A stretch of 64,000 bases of DNA from Triatoma infestans (lineage: Eukaryota > Arthropoda > Insecta > Hemiptera > Reduviidae): NCBI GenBank assembly GCA_011037195.1, contig JAAEAF010002700.1:62001-126000 (forward strand). Reading direction: 5' to 3'. The position numbers and the translations under genes were made by a program. Positions 45,891 through 57,949 of this stretch are shown here, piece by piece (the stretch's first letter is position 1; every line of letters starts with the position of its first letter). A model generated the notes under the pieces. The model did not search any database. It was not told where the DNA came from and worked only from the letters and a program-made list of their open reading frames with translations.

Positions 45891-46582
45891 AAATACACGT
45901 TTTGGGGTCCCTCCCATGCATCCCAAAAAGTGGTTTTTAGAAAATGGTTTGTTTGTGTGTGTATGTATGTATGTATGTATGTGAACAGCGTAGCTCAAAA
46001 ACGAAAAATCCTACAAAGTTTAAACTTCATATTTCTTTTATTTATCACCTGGGATTCGCCTGTAAGTTATCTGCAAAAATTCCACAACCGGAAATACCAC
46101 TTTACTAAATGTTTTTTTCACAATCTTCTCGAAAATGGCTCCAACGATTTCCTTTAAATTCGGTAAATCCTCTACACATACAAAGATCTACAAGTTTTAT
46201 TTGAAACATTCCTCTGGAATAATTCGTTTAAGGGCACTTTTGGCGGAGAGGTGAGGTTAGGTTTTCCTCTAATGTGCTATTCAGTTTATTACATAATTCT
46301 ATCATCTAAATAATATTAATTAGAATTAAATATTTTGTTGAAATTCCGTGCTTGAAGACAATCGGATGACTAGAAGTGAGTTTTTACTGAAAAGTATGTT
46401 TCAGTTTTCTGCTATTTTCTTTAAAACGGCTCCAATGATTTTCTTTAAACTAAGAATATGAACTGCACATATAAAGAGCTACAACTTTTATTTTTAAACA
46501 TTTCTCTAGGGAAAGAAAGGGGGCTTTTTAGGGAGGAGAAGGGTTTATTTCTTCCTCCAAAGTGCTATCATAGTTGATTATA
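45891..46582 (+). mobile_element. HLE copy, first part, interrupted by SINE
   Basis: It begins inside the element at GAAATACACGTTTTGGGG, has a (GT)/(TATG)n at 45953-45982 and two modules. It is split by the 450-bp insertion at 46583-47032 and continues at 47033. Confidence 0.75.
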
Positions 46583-47032
46583 GTTTATGGACTGTTGTAG
46601 GGGATTATTGCGCTGCGACCTGAAAAATCTATTATGCCACCCCGGAGCATTCTCCAATGCACAGCCGGCCTCCAAGCAGCGTTTTCTAGCTACAAACAGC
46701 ACTGCCCATCACCGGACAGTCAGTTATAGAGGCTCCTGGGAAAAAAAAATCTAAGCGGTGCATGCTGGATTCAAACCCGGAATCTCCGCGTTACTAGTCC
46801 AGCGCACTACCACTGAGCTAATCGCTACCTTCTCCCTTGGTTTTCGCCATTAACTAGGGATGGAGACCCTAGTTTGTGTACTGTGTCTGTCCTTGTCTGT
46901 AAAGTGTACAGTGTATGTAGTTTAAGTGTATTGTGTACTGTTCTGATGAAGTGCATGGAGTACTGATCTGTGGTAACCCGTGGGATCGCTACTCTCCAAG
47001 TAACTGCATGCAACAGATACCCCTTGTGGACA
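46583..47032 (-). mobile_element. SINE-containing insertion with 19-bp TSD
   Basis: GCTATSATAGTTGATTATA occurs at 46564-46582 and 47033-47051 with one mismatch, and the HLE consensus has this sequence once. The 450-bp insert contains a minus-strand SINE (about 46597-46842) with box A-like TTAGCTCAGTGGTAG (46821-46807) and box B GGGTTTGAATCC (46778-46767), with the same 3' type as 17731-17955. A further 190 bp lies upstream of the SINE head, without recognisable origin. The whole could be a SINE with an unusual 5' extension, or two nested events. Confidence 0.8.
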
Positions 47033-47200
47033 GCTATGATAGTTGATTATACAATTCTACCAAATCCAATCAAATTTAATTAGAAATAAATATATCGCCA
47101 AAGTCTCGAGTTTCAAGAAAAGTGCGTCTTTGCGTGAGTTTTTTTTTTCAGTTTTCGCAAAAAACGCCGACGAATTTCTGCTATTTTTAATGTTTCTTTA
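47033..47200 (+). mobile_element. HLE copy, second part after SINE
   Basis: It continues GATTATACAATTCTACCA then AAGTCTCGAGTTTCAAG in consensus order. The terminal hairpin is missing. Confidence 0.65.
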
Positions 47201-47635
47201 CTTTTGCTGTCTATATATTCTCTTTTAGAGTATTATTCATGAATATATTTTTTATTTTTGTATTATCATAAATGTTTGTGTACATTTCTTTAGTTATTTT
47301 TCAATGTCTATATTTCATTTTGTAATTTATAGTCACTTGCCCAACCCCTCGCCACAAAAACATTGTATTTCTTACGAGCGAATAAATAAAAAGTACATTA
47401 CATTATACTACCTAGACCTAAACAACGTAGTCATTTATAAATTAATGCAAAAAAGACATTTTTACCTCTGTAACTTTATTTTGTTGATTTTTTTTTAATA
47501 AAAAAAATTAAAAATTGTTTTTAACTTCATATTTCTTTTTTCAATTGGAGGTATGAAGGTCAATTTAGGATTTAAACGAGATGAAAGTAACTTTTTATTT
47601 ATCCTTTGCTTCGAGAGGTTAAATTTATACATTTT
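47201..47635. other. AT-rich DNA, nothing recognised
   Basis: No shared repeat or coding sequence seen. Confidence 0.45.
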
Positions 47636-47639
47636 TTTT

Positions 47640-47930
47640 TACATTCTCTTACGGTGATCTGGTGATCATGCCAATTTTAGAAATTGAACTTTTCCAGGCA
47701 AATACATATTTTGAATATATGTTAAAAAAAAGGGTATTTCATTAATTGGTAAAAGAGAGGGTGTGAGGGAGGGAATGTAGACAAAACTTGAAATACGAAA
47801 AATCACAGGATACTCAAAGCTTTTGGTCAATATCCATAAACGGAGGTGCAGCTTTACTGATATTTTAATTTACTCAACTTTCTTTTTAAATTTTGCGTTC
47901 AAATCAGGTACGTTTAACAGGTGTTTCACT
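47640..47930 (+). mobile_element. HLE fragment, 5' end
   Basis: ACATTCTCTTACGGTGAT is followed by diverged GATCATGCCAATTTTAG and CACAGGATACTCAAAG. The microsatellite is replaced by a GAGGGTGTGAGGG stretch. Confidence 0.5.
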
Positions 47931-48900
47931 TTTATTTGAACACATATTTGCGCAAACAACTTTCAAATAAATGATGAATGATTTAATGAACTGGTGAAAT
48001 GATTCAGTTAATGGATTGAAAAATGAATTCAGTTAGCTTTGGAAACACAATTGAAACATTCTCCATATAGGACAGGAACGGCTTGGAAAATAAGGAGCTA
48101 AAGATCAATCCGGAAAAGCATATACGATGGATATCATATAATAATAATATTTTAATATTAATATTATATGATATATTATAAATATTTATGTTAATATTTT
48201 TGCCAATGTTCCAAACAAATACGGAATTACTTGTCAATTTTCATTAATTAAAGTAGTCGTTAATTGTTGAGGAATCTATCTACAATGATATTCAAATCAA
48301 TTGTCTACTTTAATTAGAATCAATTGTCAAATCGATTGTCTAATTAGAATTGTTTAAGGGTGTCCAAATTACTTTCATTAATTGGAAAATTCAATTAAAT
48401 TTTAGAAATGTTCATTTTTTTTTTTTTAAGAGTAAAACATTGTAGCCAAAAAATAATTAAACTGAAAAATTTAATTGCCTTTGAAGTTTAATTGGGTAAT
48501 AAAAAATAGGTGGTGTTTTGCAAAAACCGAGAGTTGTAAACAATTGCGTAAAAAGTGAATATCGAGTTTTGGTCCAGAAGAAAACAATATTTTCAAATTG
48601 AATGCCTCTTTCCTTCAAAGAACAACATTTATCTTTTTGAAATTCCCAATTAAGTGCACAGCATCTTGACCTGTCCTATTCCTTGGTGTGGAAACCCAAG
48701 ATTTCCTCCCAAGATTTCTTTAGCTGTCGAAAAAGGTAAAAGTAACTTGGCGCTAGGTCTGGGTTGTATGCCAGGTGATGAAATATTCCCCAGTGAAAAT
48801 GAGAAAGTAAATTCGCATTTCCACTGGAGAGAAACTGCCAGTGCGATTGTTCGTTGTTTTTTGGGTATTTTGATTACTAATATATCCACACCTTCAGAGA
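47931..48900. other. AT-rich DNA with one unassigned open frame
   Basis: An AATATTAATATTATATGAT palindrome-like run lies near 48147-48180. A plus-strand frame at 48654-48959 has a non-simple composition but no recognisable domain and runs into HLE sequence at its end. Confidence 0.3.
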
Positions 48901-48904
48901 AATT

Positions 48905-49010
48905 TGCAAAATGCTTTTTTTATTCGTATTCAGAACATATTCAAACGTATTTCCGGTAAAACTTCAAATTTTGAAAATTTCATACGATCGTGAAACTTAT
49001 TCTTACAACA
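48905..49010 (-). mobile_element. HLE fragment, 5' end, minus strand
   Basis: CGTATTTCCGGTAAAAC, then TTTTGAAAATTTCATACGAT and CGTGAAACTTATTC, matches the reversed HLE 5' region. No microsatellite. Confidence 0.5.
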
Positions 49011-49560
49011 ATTTGGGAAAAACATACATAAAATTTGAGATTAGATAATTTTAAAATAAATATTACATATCTGTGACATAAATGTTACATTATTTATAAC
49101 AACTAAATGTGGTTTTATTTTAAAACAATTTCTTTTACGATGGCATTACAATGTACACAAATTCATTTCAAATAACACAAATTAAAACAATCCGTGCCCT
49201 TTAATCCATTACAATAAAAGACTTTATCAGATTTCTTTTATATATCTGTGTACATCTTTTAATCAAAAATACTATAGAGTTTTTATTTCCATTCCTTAAT
49301 AACAGACTGATGTGGGAAGTTCTCGGCTAGCCGATTTAATTAAAGCTTTACAGGGACGTATTACAGGAAAATTATTAAGAAAACTAGCTTTTAGGCTACT
49401 TTTTATTTGGTTTTTCTCAACTTCATTTTTTTTCCTTTGGCCGTAAAAAATAGGGCGCCTATAAGTGAAAAAGAAGAAAGAAATGAAAAAGGAATGGAAA
49501 ACTCTTCATCGAAATGCAATACGGCACATCCTACACAACCATAATACTAGCAATCCTTGA
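49011..49560. other. AT-rich DNA, nothing recognised
   Basis: No shared repeat or coding sequence seen. Confidence 0.45.
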
Positions 49561-49564
49561 TATT

Positions 49565-49960
49565 TTTACTTTCTCTTACTACGTCAACATGAAGTAATTC
49601 GTAAAATCTTCAAAATTGAGTTTTTACCGGAAATAGGTATTTTGAGATCTCCAAATTAAAAAAAAATGATCTGTATGTGTATGAAGTGTTTGCGTGTGTA
49701 TGTGCGCGTGTGTATGTGTGCGCGTGTGTATGTGTGCGCGTGTGTATGTGTGCGCGTGTGTATGTGTGCGTGTGTGTATGTGTGTGCGTGTGTATGTGTG
49801 TGGTGAGTATATGAACAAAATATCACAAAAATGAAAAATCGCTGGAAGACTCAAATTTGATATTCCGTTTGCGTTCCACCACCGTGATTTTCACGAATAG
49901 GTTTTTTTGAGTTTTTCTTTTTTTATTTTCTCGAGAACGGCTAAAATGATTTTCTTTAAA
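49565..49960 (+). mobile_element. HLE copy, 5' half with minisatellite
   Basis: It starts TTTTTACTTTCTCTTACTAC and proceeds through TTTTTACCGGAAATAG, the minisatellite, ATCACAAAAATGAAAAATCG and TTCTCGAGAACGGC. It is lost after the first module begins. Confidence 0.7.
49676..49805. repeat. 16-bp minisatellite in HLE
   Basis: Units close to TGTATGTGTGCGCGTG repeat about six times, with later units losing the CGCG core. This has grown from the simple TG run found at the same place in other HLE copies. Confidence 0.9.
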
Positions 49961-52900
49961 CTTATAAATATTTGCAATTAGTTAGAGAGGCGACTGACAT
50001 AAAAACATTAAACTGTACTATAGGAATTTAGAAATATACGCAGCCATCAAGATGCTAGCGAAGCTCTTATGGATTTTCTGCAGAATTACTTGCAGCGCAA
50101 ATACATTTAAAATTCCTCTCTGTTTCAGTTAGTGAATTATTTACTCACCCAATTACGGAATCGATTACGGATATGTGAAATCAAGGTGACAAATAAAGGA
50201 CTCTTGTCGAAGCCAAAAACATATAGGCTGCTCAGTTGCCGCTAATATAGCAGATCGTCCTTTCGAGAACAATGGCTTAGGAGCAGCGGAGCAAAATATA
50301 AAAAAAAGTAGGATGCAAACCACTTTACAGTTTAAGGACAAAGAATTTTATTATTGCCGGCATAAAAAAAAAAAAGTAGTCCACATTAAAATTAACAATT
50401 TGACTGCTTACTCGTATCGAGTTCTCAATTTAGGAAATTCAAAGACCCCTATTAAAGTTGAATCAATATTATTATGGGCAACTTTGGATAAAAGGAAATT
50501 GTGAATGATGATTTATACTTAAATAACTTCTTTTTAGGGGCGTTTCCTTATTTTTTTATATTTTTGACAGAGTTAATATCTACAGAAGCGTAGGGTCTTA
50601 CTGCTCAATGTTATTCCACTTATTTTGCCTAAAGAATAATGTATTTATAAATACGGATATAAATCAACCTTATCTCCATAATAAACTATTAAATTATATC
50701 AACTTAAAGGCTGGGCGGATAAAGAATGGAAGGATGGTAGATAGAGACAGAAAAAAGTGTAGGGAATTCATTTGTGACAGGGGCAAACAATTTTTTTTTC
50801 TGTCTCTCTCTGACTTCTTTTTTCTACTTACAGCCACAGGGAACGCCAGGGTAAGTCTACCAGCGGTACTGGCAGTGGGGTTAGTGTGAACACACTTAAA
50901 ACTGTTTCCTGGCAACTCTGCCGCCAGCCCGCTACCAACACAAACTTAGCGCATTTATTATTTACCGGGAAATTAGAAGGCAGGGATAAATCTACCAAAC
51001 CCGACTTCATCCCCCACCCAACCGCAGCAGGGACATAGAGCTGCTCTGGCAGTTTTTCTGGTCTGCACCCACTCTTATACTACTCATACTACCTGTTTCT
51101 GCTCTCGGACTTGTCTATCTGGTCTCTATGGCTGTCTGTGGGTGTGTGTATGCCGGTGTGCGTATATGTTGTGTGGAAATTAATCCACTCGACGGCTAGC
51201 TTCCTTCGGCTATATTTTTATAAAAATAAAAAAAAGTTCCAATTTCCTGATATACCTATCCGTTCCAGTCCCTTCACGGCTTATATTTCCTCTTTTATCC
51301 AGGTTACATTTAAATTAACTTTACATTTCTTAGTAATTTTTTTTCTGATTTAATTTTAAAATATAATAAAAAAATTGCATTAATTGTAAAAGGATTTGAA
51401 ACCCTGACACAAATTTTACCTACTAAATTTTCGAGAGCGAATAGAGCGGACAATAGTATTTCGTTAAAACTAGCCATTTTTGCTACTGTCATTTGTTTTT
51501 AATGCCGGTCGTTAATGCTTCGGCGATTATGTTTTGGAATAATAGAAATAGTAAAAAAGAATTTTAGACAGAAACTTATCATTAAAGCTCCTTTAGAAAG
51601 ACTTCCCTGAAAGTAACCAATAAATAAAATAATAATATCTGCTGATTTTTCGCGATTTTTTTTCGTTCCAAATTATTCTAATCGCATTAAAATCTTTTTT
51701 TTTCTTCATCTTTTTTCAAATTTTGTTTAAGCACTGTAAAAGGATGTATTGTGATCGGGTCAAATTTTGGAAAGTGAAGAAATACGACTTTCCTGAATTT
51801 TTATTATTTTGTACGTCAAAATTGCATTTAGAGTTGTGTAGAATATCACTAGCGATGATAGATAACAGTACTCGATGACTAGAAAGATTTACAACGCGGC
51901 CAAATGTACCAGAGGCAAATATACTCCTGTAAATACCTTTCGCAGAGTCACTGTAGAAACTGAAGAGTTATTTAATATCTTTTCCTTAAGATTGGGGAAC
52001 ACAGACAATCCACATCTTCAGAGATCTTATCATGTCTGCGGGTATCCCGGGCATAACGCTTACACTCACACACACTATACATCACCGAATGCAAAGACAG
52101 TTGATGTGTACACTTCCTTGATTTAATATACCCACTGGCAAACACTAACTCACCACCGCACACAAACACACACACACCTCACATACAACTTTCAAGATGA
52201 CTACATGTTGTGTAAAAATGCTGACATATCTTAATAGGTACACAACTTAGTAGATTATAATACATCATTTAAATTCCAGTAGCTTCGGTTTTCAAAACCA
52301 GACCTAATTTAACATCTAATATCTAATCAATCAGCAGATGCAAGATTTGGCAACTAAGTTTAGAATAAGATCGTTGTCCACAGTTACAATAATAGTAGCG
52401 GTTGTAAGCTTTTAGAAGCGTTTGGTTTAAATCTGCTAAAAAGGCATTTAATAATACTTAATATAGAGAGAGCCTCGTATGAATAGTTGTGAACAATATT
52501 AGTCAATGTGGAAACTGTGTTGAACACTAACAGATATTAATGAAGGTCCTTCATTTTGATACCTGCAGATTTTCTTACTGGATATATTGAACAGAGTCTG
52601 AGTTCAGCGTTGAACAGAGAGCAGTTCTATAAACTATGTAGGAGATGAGAACGATTAACCAAAATGTTCTGGAGGAGATTGTCTTCTTCGAATTATCTTC
52701 AAACTATTGCTCTAGGTCCATCATAATAAGCAAAACAGATCAAAACAAATTAAGTAGAATGATATTGTTTTGCTTCATGATCACTTAATACGATTCCACA
52801 TGAAGATAAGCAAAGTTATTGAAGTTATCTGAAGCAAAGATGGAAGAAAAGTTAGATTGTGCAAAGGCTGCGCTTATTAGAACAAATTCGTCTTATCGTC

Positions 52901-54180
52901 TTCATATGGTGGAAAACATTTCTCCTATGCATTCGATCAACTGGGAAAATTATGTTAAATTTCATTACATCATACTATGTCACTACGACCATCACTACAT
53001 TTTAAACTCCTCATTCAATCTTTCTCTCTCTCTCTCGTGGGTACTTAAAAATCAAATCAAATAGTATGAGTCTGATCAAGACTCGCTCTAACGCTATCGT
53101 CTTTAAAACTATCACTCTCTCTTTCAAGTGTACTTAACCTCGAACATATTATTCGATTATATTACTTTGCGAGTAATTAGTTAAAGTTGCGCTTAGTTTG
53201 ATCTAAGCACTCCTAATCTATAACTATACCATCATAAACTTCTACAGGTGTTTTACCCGGTAAAGATAGACTACAACCTCGCATCACCCCACACCGTTAA
53301 ACCACATAAAAACATTAAAAATACATAATTATAGTGTAATTAAGTAGACACTCCTTCCCAGTAGTAGGTTTTTCATGCTATAAATCATAGACATTTTTTT
53401 AATCAAAAAATAAAATATATAAAATAATAAAAATAAATTCTTTTGATTTTTGGTGAACAAAAAAAAAAATTAATTATAGTTATGTTTTAATATTTAAGGT
53501 ATCGCAATGATTGTTTTTTTTTTTTGTAAATAATAATTAATAAAGAGAAAAAATTGTTTCATCTTTAGCAATGATGAAATGTATTTGAGAAGCAAATTTA
53601 TTATATTTACCAAGGTATTCCCAAATCAGTTTTTAATTAAATGAAACCATTAAACTACGCTACTACTAAAGTAATTTAATAAATTAGAACTTCATTTACT
53701 TCATTTAATAATAATTACTAAGAAAGAACTGAAGTTTTACTAAAGATAAAATCTTTATTTAAAATTAAATTGATTAAAAAAAAAAAATTCTTGTTTCAAC
53801 ACTTTACTAAAGAGAAAGAAAGAGAGATAAAAAGTTATTTAGTTTTGGAAAAGAATTTTCTTTAATTTCCCCACACTTTTCCAACTCCATGTCCATCTGA
53901 TTTCTAATTTTAACGTATAAAACACTTCACTTTCCATTAGATGTGTGTTATTCTATTTTTAGGATTATTACGAATATTTTTAGGATTATTACGTACAAAC
54001 TCAAGTCTTTCTAATTTCTGCGCTTTTTAGTTCCTATTTTATGAGCACTTTCATTCGGTAGTTCCTTCAGGGTTTTTTTGGTAATTAGATGAGTAGAAAT
54101 AAAGTTTTTTTTTTTAAAAAAGTGATATTTTTTTTATTTTATTCTTTGTATACTTTTAATTTATTAATTTATTATTGTGG
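49961..54180. other. Mixed DNA without recognised genes
   Basis: GGAATTTAGAAATATACGC near 50026 could be a stray FEIYA RNase H trace. A diverged HLE 5' block lies near 51730-51790. The block 50700-51190 is less AT-rich than its surroundings but has no convincing frame. A (CT)n run lies near 53020-53036. Confidence 0.35.
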
Positions 54181-54183
54181 TGG

Positions 54184-54420
54184 TTGGTTCCGCAGAGCTG
54201 GAAGCATCAGAGACATTTTCCGTGATAGCCCGCTTCATCTTGTGGTCATCAACCGGTTTCCGGGCGTTCGCCCATCTTCAGGATACGTTTGTCAGACATT
54301 GTGATAACACAGACTTGCACTTTTACACTCAATCAGAGTGTGTAAACTGAATTTGCTCTGTGCAACCGGTCGATGACCAAGAAATGAAGCAGGCAATGAC
54401 GGAAAATGTCTCTGATTATT
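54184..54420. mobile_element. Foldback FB-Y with complete hammerhead motif
   Basis: The left arm at 54206-54256 (CAGAGACATTTTCCGTGATA, then TTGTGGTCATCAACCGG) is mirrored by 54363-54418 (CAACCGGTCGATGACC, then GACGGAAAATGTCTCTGATT). The loop contains the hammerhead core on the minus strand, belonging to the left half; the right half lacks it. Copies with one arm or no centre are at 1801-1852 and 39748-39830. Confidence 0.75.
54244..54287 (-). ncRNA. Hammerhead ribozyme-like motif, all core bases
   Basis: Read on the minus strand: stem I strand TATC, core CTGAAGA (54281-54275), T, stem II GGGC-GAAC-GCCC, G, core GAA, then ACCGGT as a 3-bp self-pairing stem III, the H17 base T, and GATG completing stem I (four pairs, one G-U). 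Every strictly conserved hammerhead position is present. A loopless 3-bp stem III is like the very short stem III of newt-type and Penelope-type hammerheads, which cleave better as dimers. Predicted cleavage is after the T at 54251 (minus strand). Confidence 0.65.
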
Positions 54421-55540
54421 AATTTATTTTTTAAATAAAATGTATTTTCAACAATTATTATTTATATGTTAATAATTTTCATAAATTATATTGAATTTTA
54501 TTAAACTTATCTTCTTTTTTTTTTAAGCCCCTTTAAAAGCAGTGAACGAACTCTGCTCGCAAAAAAAGGAAAAAGAACTTATAAGAAAAATTATTGGTCA
54601 ATTTTCTTCAAACTAAAAATTTTTTTTCTAATAGTTATCTCCATAAATATAGTGGAGGTAGGGGTAAAATGTAAAAGAAAAAAATTTCTAGAAAATAGAT
54701 TGTTAAAATTAAATGACAAAAAGTCCTTATACATGAAAATCACGCATAAAACAGTATTATACAGTATCGAGCTTTTGACCTGGGAGCCAGGACATTTACA
54801 TGGTAATTCTTTCACAGCAATCAGATAAATTAATAATTACAGTAATTTTAACTACAAGAAAGGAATAAACATAATTTTTACAAATCAAATAAAAGCAATT
54901 AGAAAATCAAAGCCATAAAAATCAAAATAAAAGCCATCTTAGAAAATTCTGTCAGCCGGAATTGAAGTTTAGAAAAAGATAATAAAACTGAAATGAAATT
55001 TAAAATGTTGGAAACAACTAATTTAAAGAAAAAAATAATAAATTTATGACTATTCTAAATAGGTAAGAAGTAAAAAAAAAAAAAAAATGGTTAGAAAGTG
55101 GCAATCAGAACCGGAGTTATTTAGTAATGAGAAGGGGGGGTCAGGATTACATACGAGGTGCTAGATACTATAAGCCAAAGGTTATAGAGCGTAGAGCATT
55201 CTGTTAAAAAATAAAAATTATTCTCTGTCACCTGTCTTTCATGCTCTTTGACGCCACGATTGACTGACTAATCAGATCCTGGACAGACTGTCCGTTTGCA
55301 CAACTCAAAGATAGGTTACTGATTTTTAGCAATGTAATTTAATTGTTCATAAACTGTTAAACGTAAAGTAACTGTTTATTTCCTTTTAAACGGATTTTTA
55401 TCCCCTGGAAGCCCAATAACAAACATACTGTACTGTGTTTAACGCACATTAATAGATGAAATGTATTTTGTAATGGGTAGAAAGCATTTTACATAAATAG
55501 GGAATCTCTATTAAAGGTGAATTTATTTATAGATTCCAAT
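54421..55540. other. AT-rich DNA, nothing recognised
   Basis: No shared repeat or coding sequence seen. Confidence 0.45.
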
Positions 55541-55544
55541 AAAA

Positions 55545-55590
55545 ACTCAAGTTTTCGGTTATGGATTCCGGCCTTCATCAGTGGTGTTCT
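55545..55590 (-). ncRNA. Orphan hammerhead-like motif
   Basis: On the minus strand CTGATGA-A-GG...CC-GAAAACTTGAG. Both core strands are present, but stem II is only two secure pairs around a 13-nt loop and the base after the short stem III does not fit H17. It looks like the end of a Penelope-type element, with no such element attached. Confidence 0.4.
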
Positions 55591-57296
55591 GAAATACAAA
55601 ATAGTTTACTTTTTATACAAATAATTTTTCTATGTTCTATGTTCATATTTTTTCTAAGTTTTTATGTTTGATCTCTGTGATCAATGTGAAATCTCCAGAC
55701 AAACAGGGTAATAAAAATGACTACGTGGGGAACTCGTGAGAAAGGCAGTAAGCAAATTTGAGTTTAAAAAAGGAAATAAAAATAACGTGGACAGAAGCTG
55801 ATAAAGTTATAAGACATATCACAAAAGATCTACATGAAGTTGCTTCTTCCACGAAGAAAACATTCGTTGAATTAGCAGGGAAAGTGGAAAAAAATAAAAT
55901 ATAAAAATAAAAAAAGTAAAGAAATGTCAACTGAATTAATGAAACAAGAGGCAAACACTAATAATTCAATTCGGATTATATATTATATCAAATAGAATCC
56001 AAAGCCATGATCGCGAATCTAACTCAGTACCGAACTGCGATCACTTACTCCTAAAAGAATGATATGAAGAAACATTACATCAACTTTTTCTCAGTCAGTT
56101 GACATGTCCCAACAACTTACAAAGTCGATGAAGAATCCGGGGCTAAACAACGGCTCGAATGATTTTTCTAACTGCAACAGTGGACTACTAACTGCACAGA
56201 TATTAACCTATCACTTTTTGTTTGAAAATCTGAAAAAATTTCCGGGATATTTATTTATGAATATTCTTTGAAAAGTGTAGATTAGATTAGATTGATCCAT
56301 GGGGTGCTTTACGGTCCCAGGCACTGCAGCCAGTTGAGCTTATTGTCCCTATCTCTGTAGGCCTAGTATGAGGGACCTACATGAGGTTGAGGTCTTTCCC
56401 AATCACTTCTTTTCTCGCTAACTCTTTGGTCTCAATATGCCAAGGTATTTAACGACTGCAACACAATCAAACAACAGCTGTTCACTGTAGTCATGGTATT
56501 TTGCCTTTTAAAAAAACCATAGATAATACCTCCCCATCCATCCACCTTTAGTAATATAAATGGGAGTTGAAATGAAAAGAAAAAAAAACCGGTTACCAGA
56601 AAATAGAGAAATAAACTTGAAAATCTATTAATAAATTTCCGTCTATCTATATTCATTGGCGAAATGTCTGATATGATCCGAGTGAAGAAGCACCTTCAGC
56701 AGTTACTACTGAAAACTCTCAGTGGCAACAATCTCACATGAATTCGTCAATATTTTCTTACAGAAGTAAGAAAATGTATGCATTGTAATGTTCAAAGTTC
56801 TCCAATTATTTCTGAACATTTTAATTACTTATTACTTTTATGTTTTAAATTTATTTTAAAACTGGAATTTAAATTTAAACTGGAAAATAAAATGAATAAA
56901 GAAGCAATAAATAAAAATAGAATACAGTTTACAATTTAATAAAAATAAATTCCACAATTAATAAAAACAGAACGCTGTATAAAAGATGTAAGGATAAAAA
57001 ATTTTAAATTCCCAAACCTGTGTATTCTACCATCTTTCGGTATATACATAGTTAAATAAAAAACAAACTTTCTACTTTCTAAAAGCCAGACTAATTACCA
57101 AAGCTTCCTTTACTTTATATAAACAAAGTTCTATATATTACTGGAACACGTGTAAAGTTTGTTAGTATTAAAGTATCATTTACTGATTGGAGATTAATTT
57201 TCTGAAAATATTAATTATATATTAAATGTTTAGACATTAAACTATTTCTGTGTATATTTATATATATATATACATATACAAGCATACAACATAAAA
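55591..57296. other. AT-rich DNA, nothing recognised
   Basis: The block 56276-56460 is less AT-rich (CCATGGGGTGCTTTACGG) but has no convincing frame. Confidence 0.4.
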
Positions 57297-57404
57297 NNNN
57301 NNNNNNNNNNNNNNNNNNNNNNNNNNNNNNNNNNNNNNNNNNNNNNNNNNNNNNNNNNNNNNNNNNNNNNNNNNNNNNNNNNNNNNNNNNNNNNNNNNNN
57401 NNNN
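57297..57404. other. Assembly gap (108 N)
   Basis: A run of N. The true length is unknown. It separates a (TA)n-containing flank from a hammerhead-like motif. Confidence 1.
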
Positions 57405-57426
57405 TACACTCCTCTTCTACCCTAAA

Positions 57427-57470
57427 GAGCTCCTGAAAAAGGGCTCCAATGGAACCCGAAACGTAGAGCA
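57427..57470 (+). ncRNA. Orphan hammerhead-like motif beside gap
   Basis: Stem I GCTC (57429-57432) pairs with GAGC (57466-57469). Core CTGAAAA, an extra A, stem II GGG-C-TCC/GGA-A-CCC with an AAT loop, core GAA, ACGT as a 2-bp loopless stem III, H17 = A. The conserved G8 of CTGANGA, the general acid of the reaction, is A here, so cleavage is not expected. Confidence 0.5.
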
Positions 57471-57529
57471 ACAAAGAATTCTTTTTTCTTTAAAACTCCT
57501 CTGGCCATTGCCGTATAAATGTTTCATCA

Positions 57530-57930
57530 ATATATAGGAGGAACTATTGCGATCTTATATCGATTTATCGAAATTGAAGTTTTCCGTTTAAAAAAAACTG
57601 AATAGAAATCCAGAGGAAAAGTTCAAAATTCGTTATTTGATTTAAGTACAGCCAATCGAACATAAAAATCATTCAGCGAAAATCATTAATCGGGAATACG
57701 ATTTCTTTGATTTTTTTTTGTTTTTGTTTTCAATTGTTCGTAATTTTCTCAAAGAAGGCGCCAAAGAATTTGTTTAAACTTGATATAAGTACGAAAAATT
57801 TAGATTTCTCTATCATTTTTACTTGAAATATGTTTACTGAGAAAAATTCATTCTTGGAGTTGGGCCTTTTCACGTGTAATATATTAAGAAACATTAAATG
57901 TACTTTACTTTGTACTAAAGTGCTAATTTA
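57530..57930 (+). mobile_element. HLE copy, diverged, plus strand
   Basis: AGGAGGAACTATTGCGATC, AAATTGAAGTTTTCCG, AAGAAGGCGCCAAAGAA and GAAATATGTTTACTGAG follow HLE order with high divergence. It meets a minus-strand copy at about 57940. Confidence 0.5.
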
Positions 57931-57949
57931 GATGAAAGCATAATGCTAC

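Noticed and set aside
46930..46980. CTGATGAAG as a hammerhead motif
   Set aside because: No GAAAC strand or stem II follows.
57211..57474. Minus-strand frame spanning the N gap
   Set aside because: It exists only because undetermined bases contain no stops.
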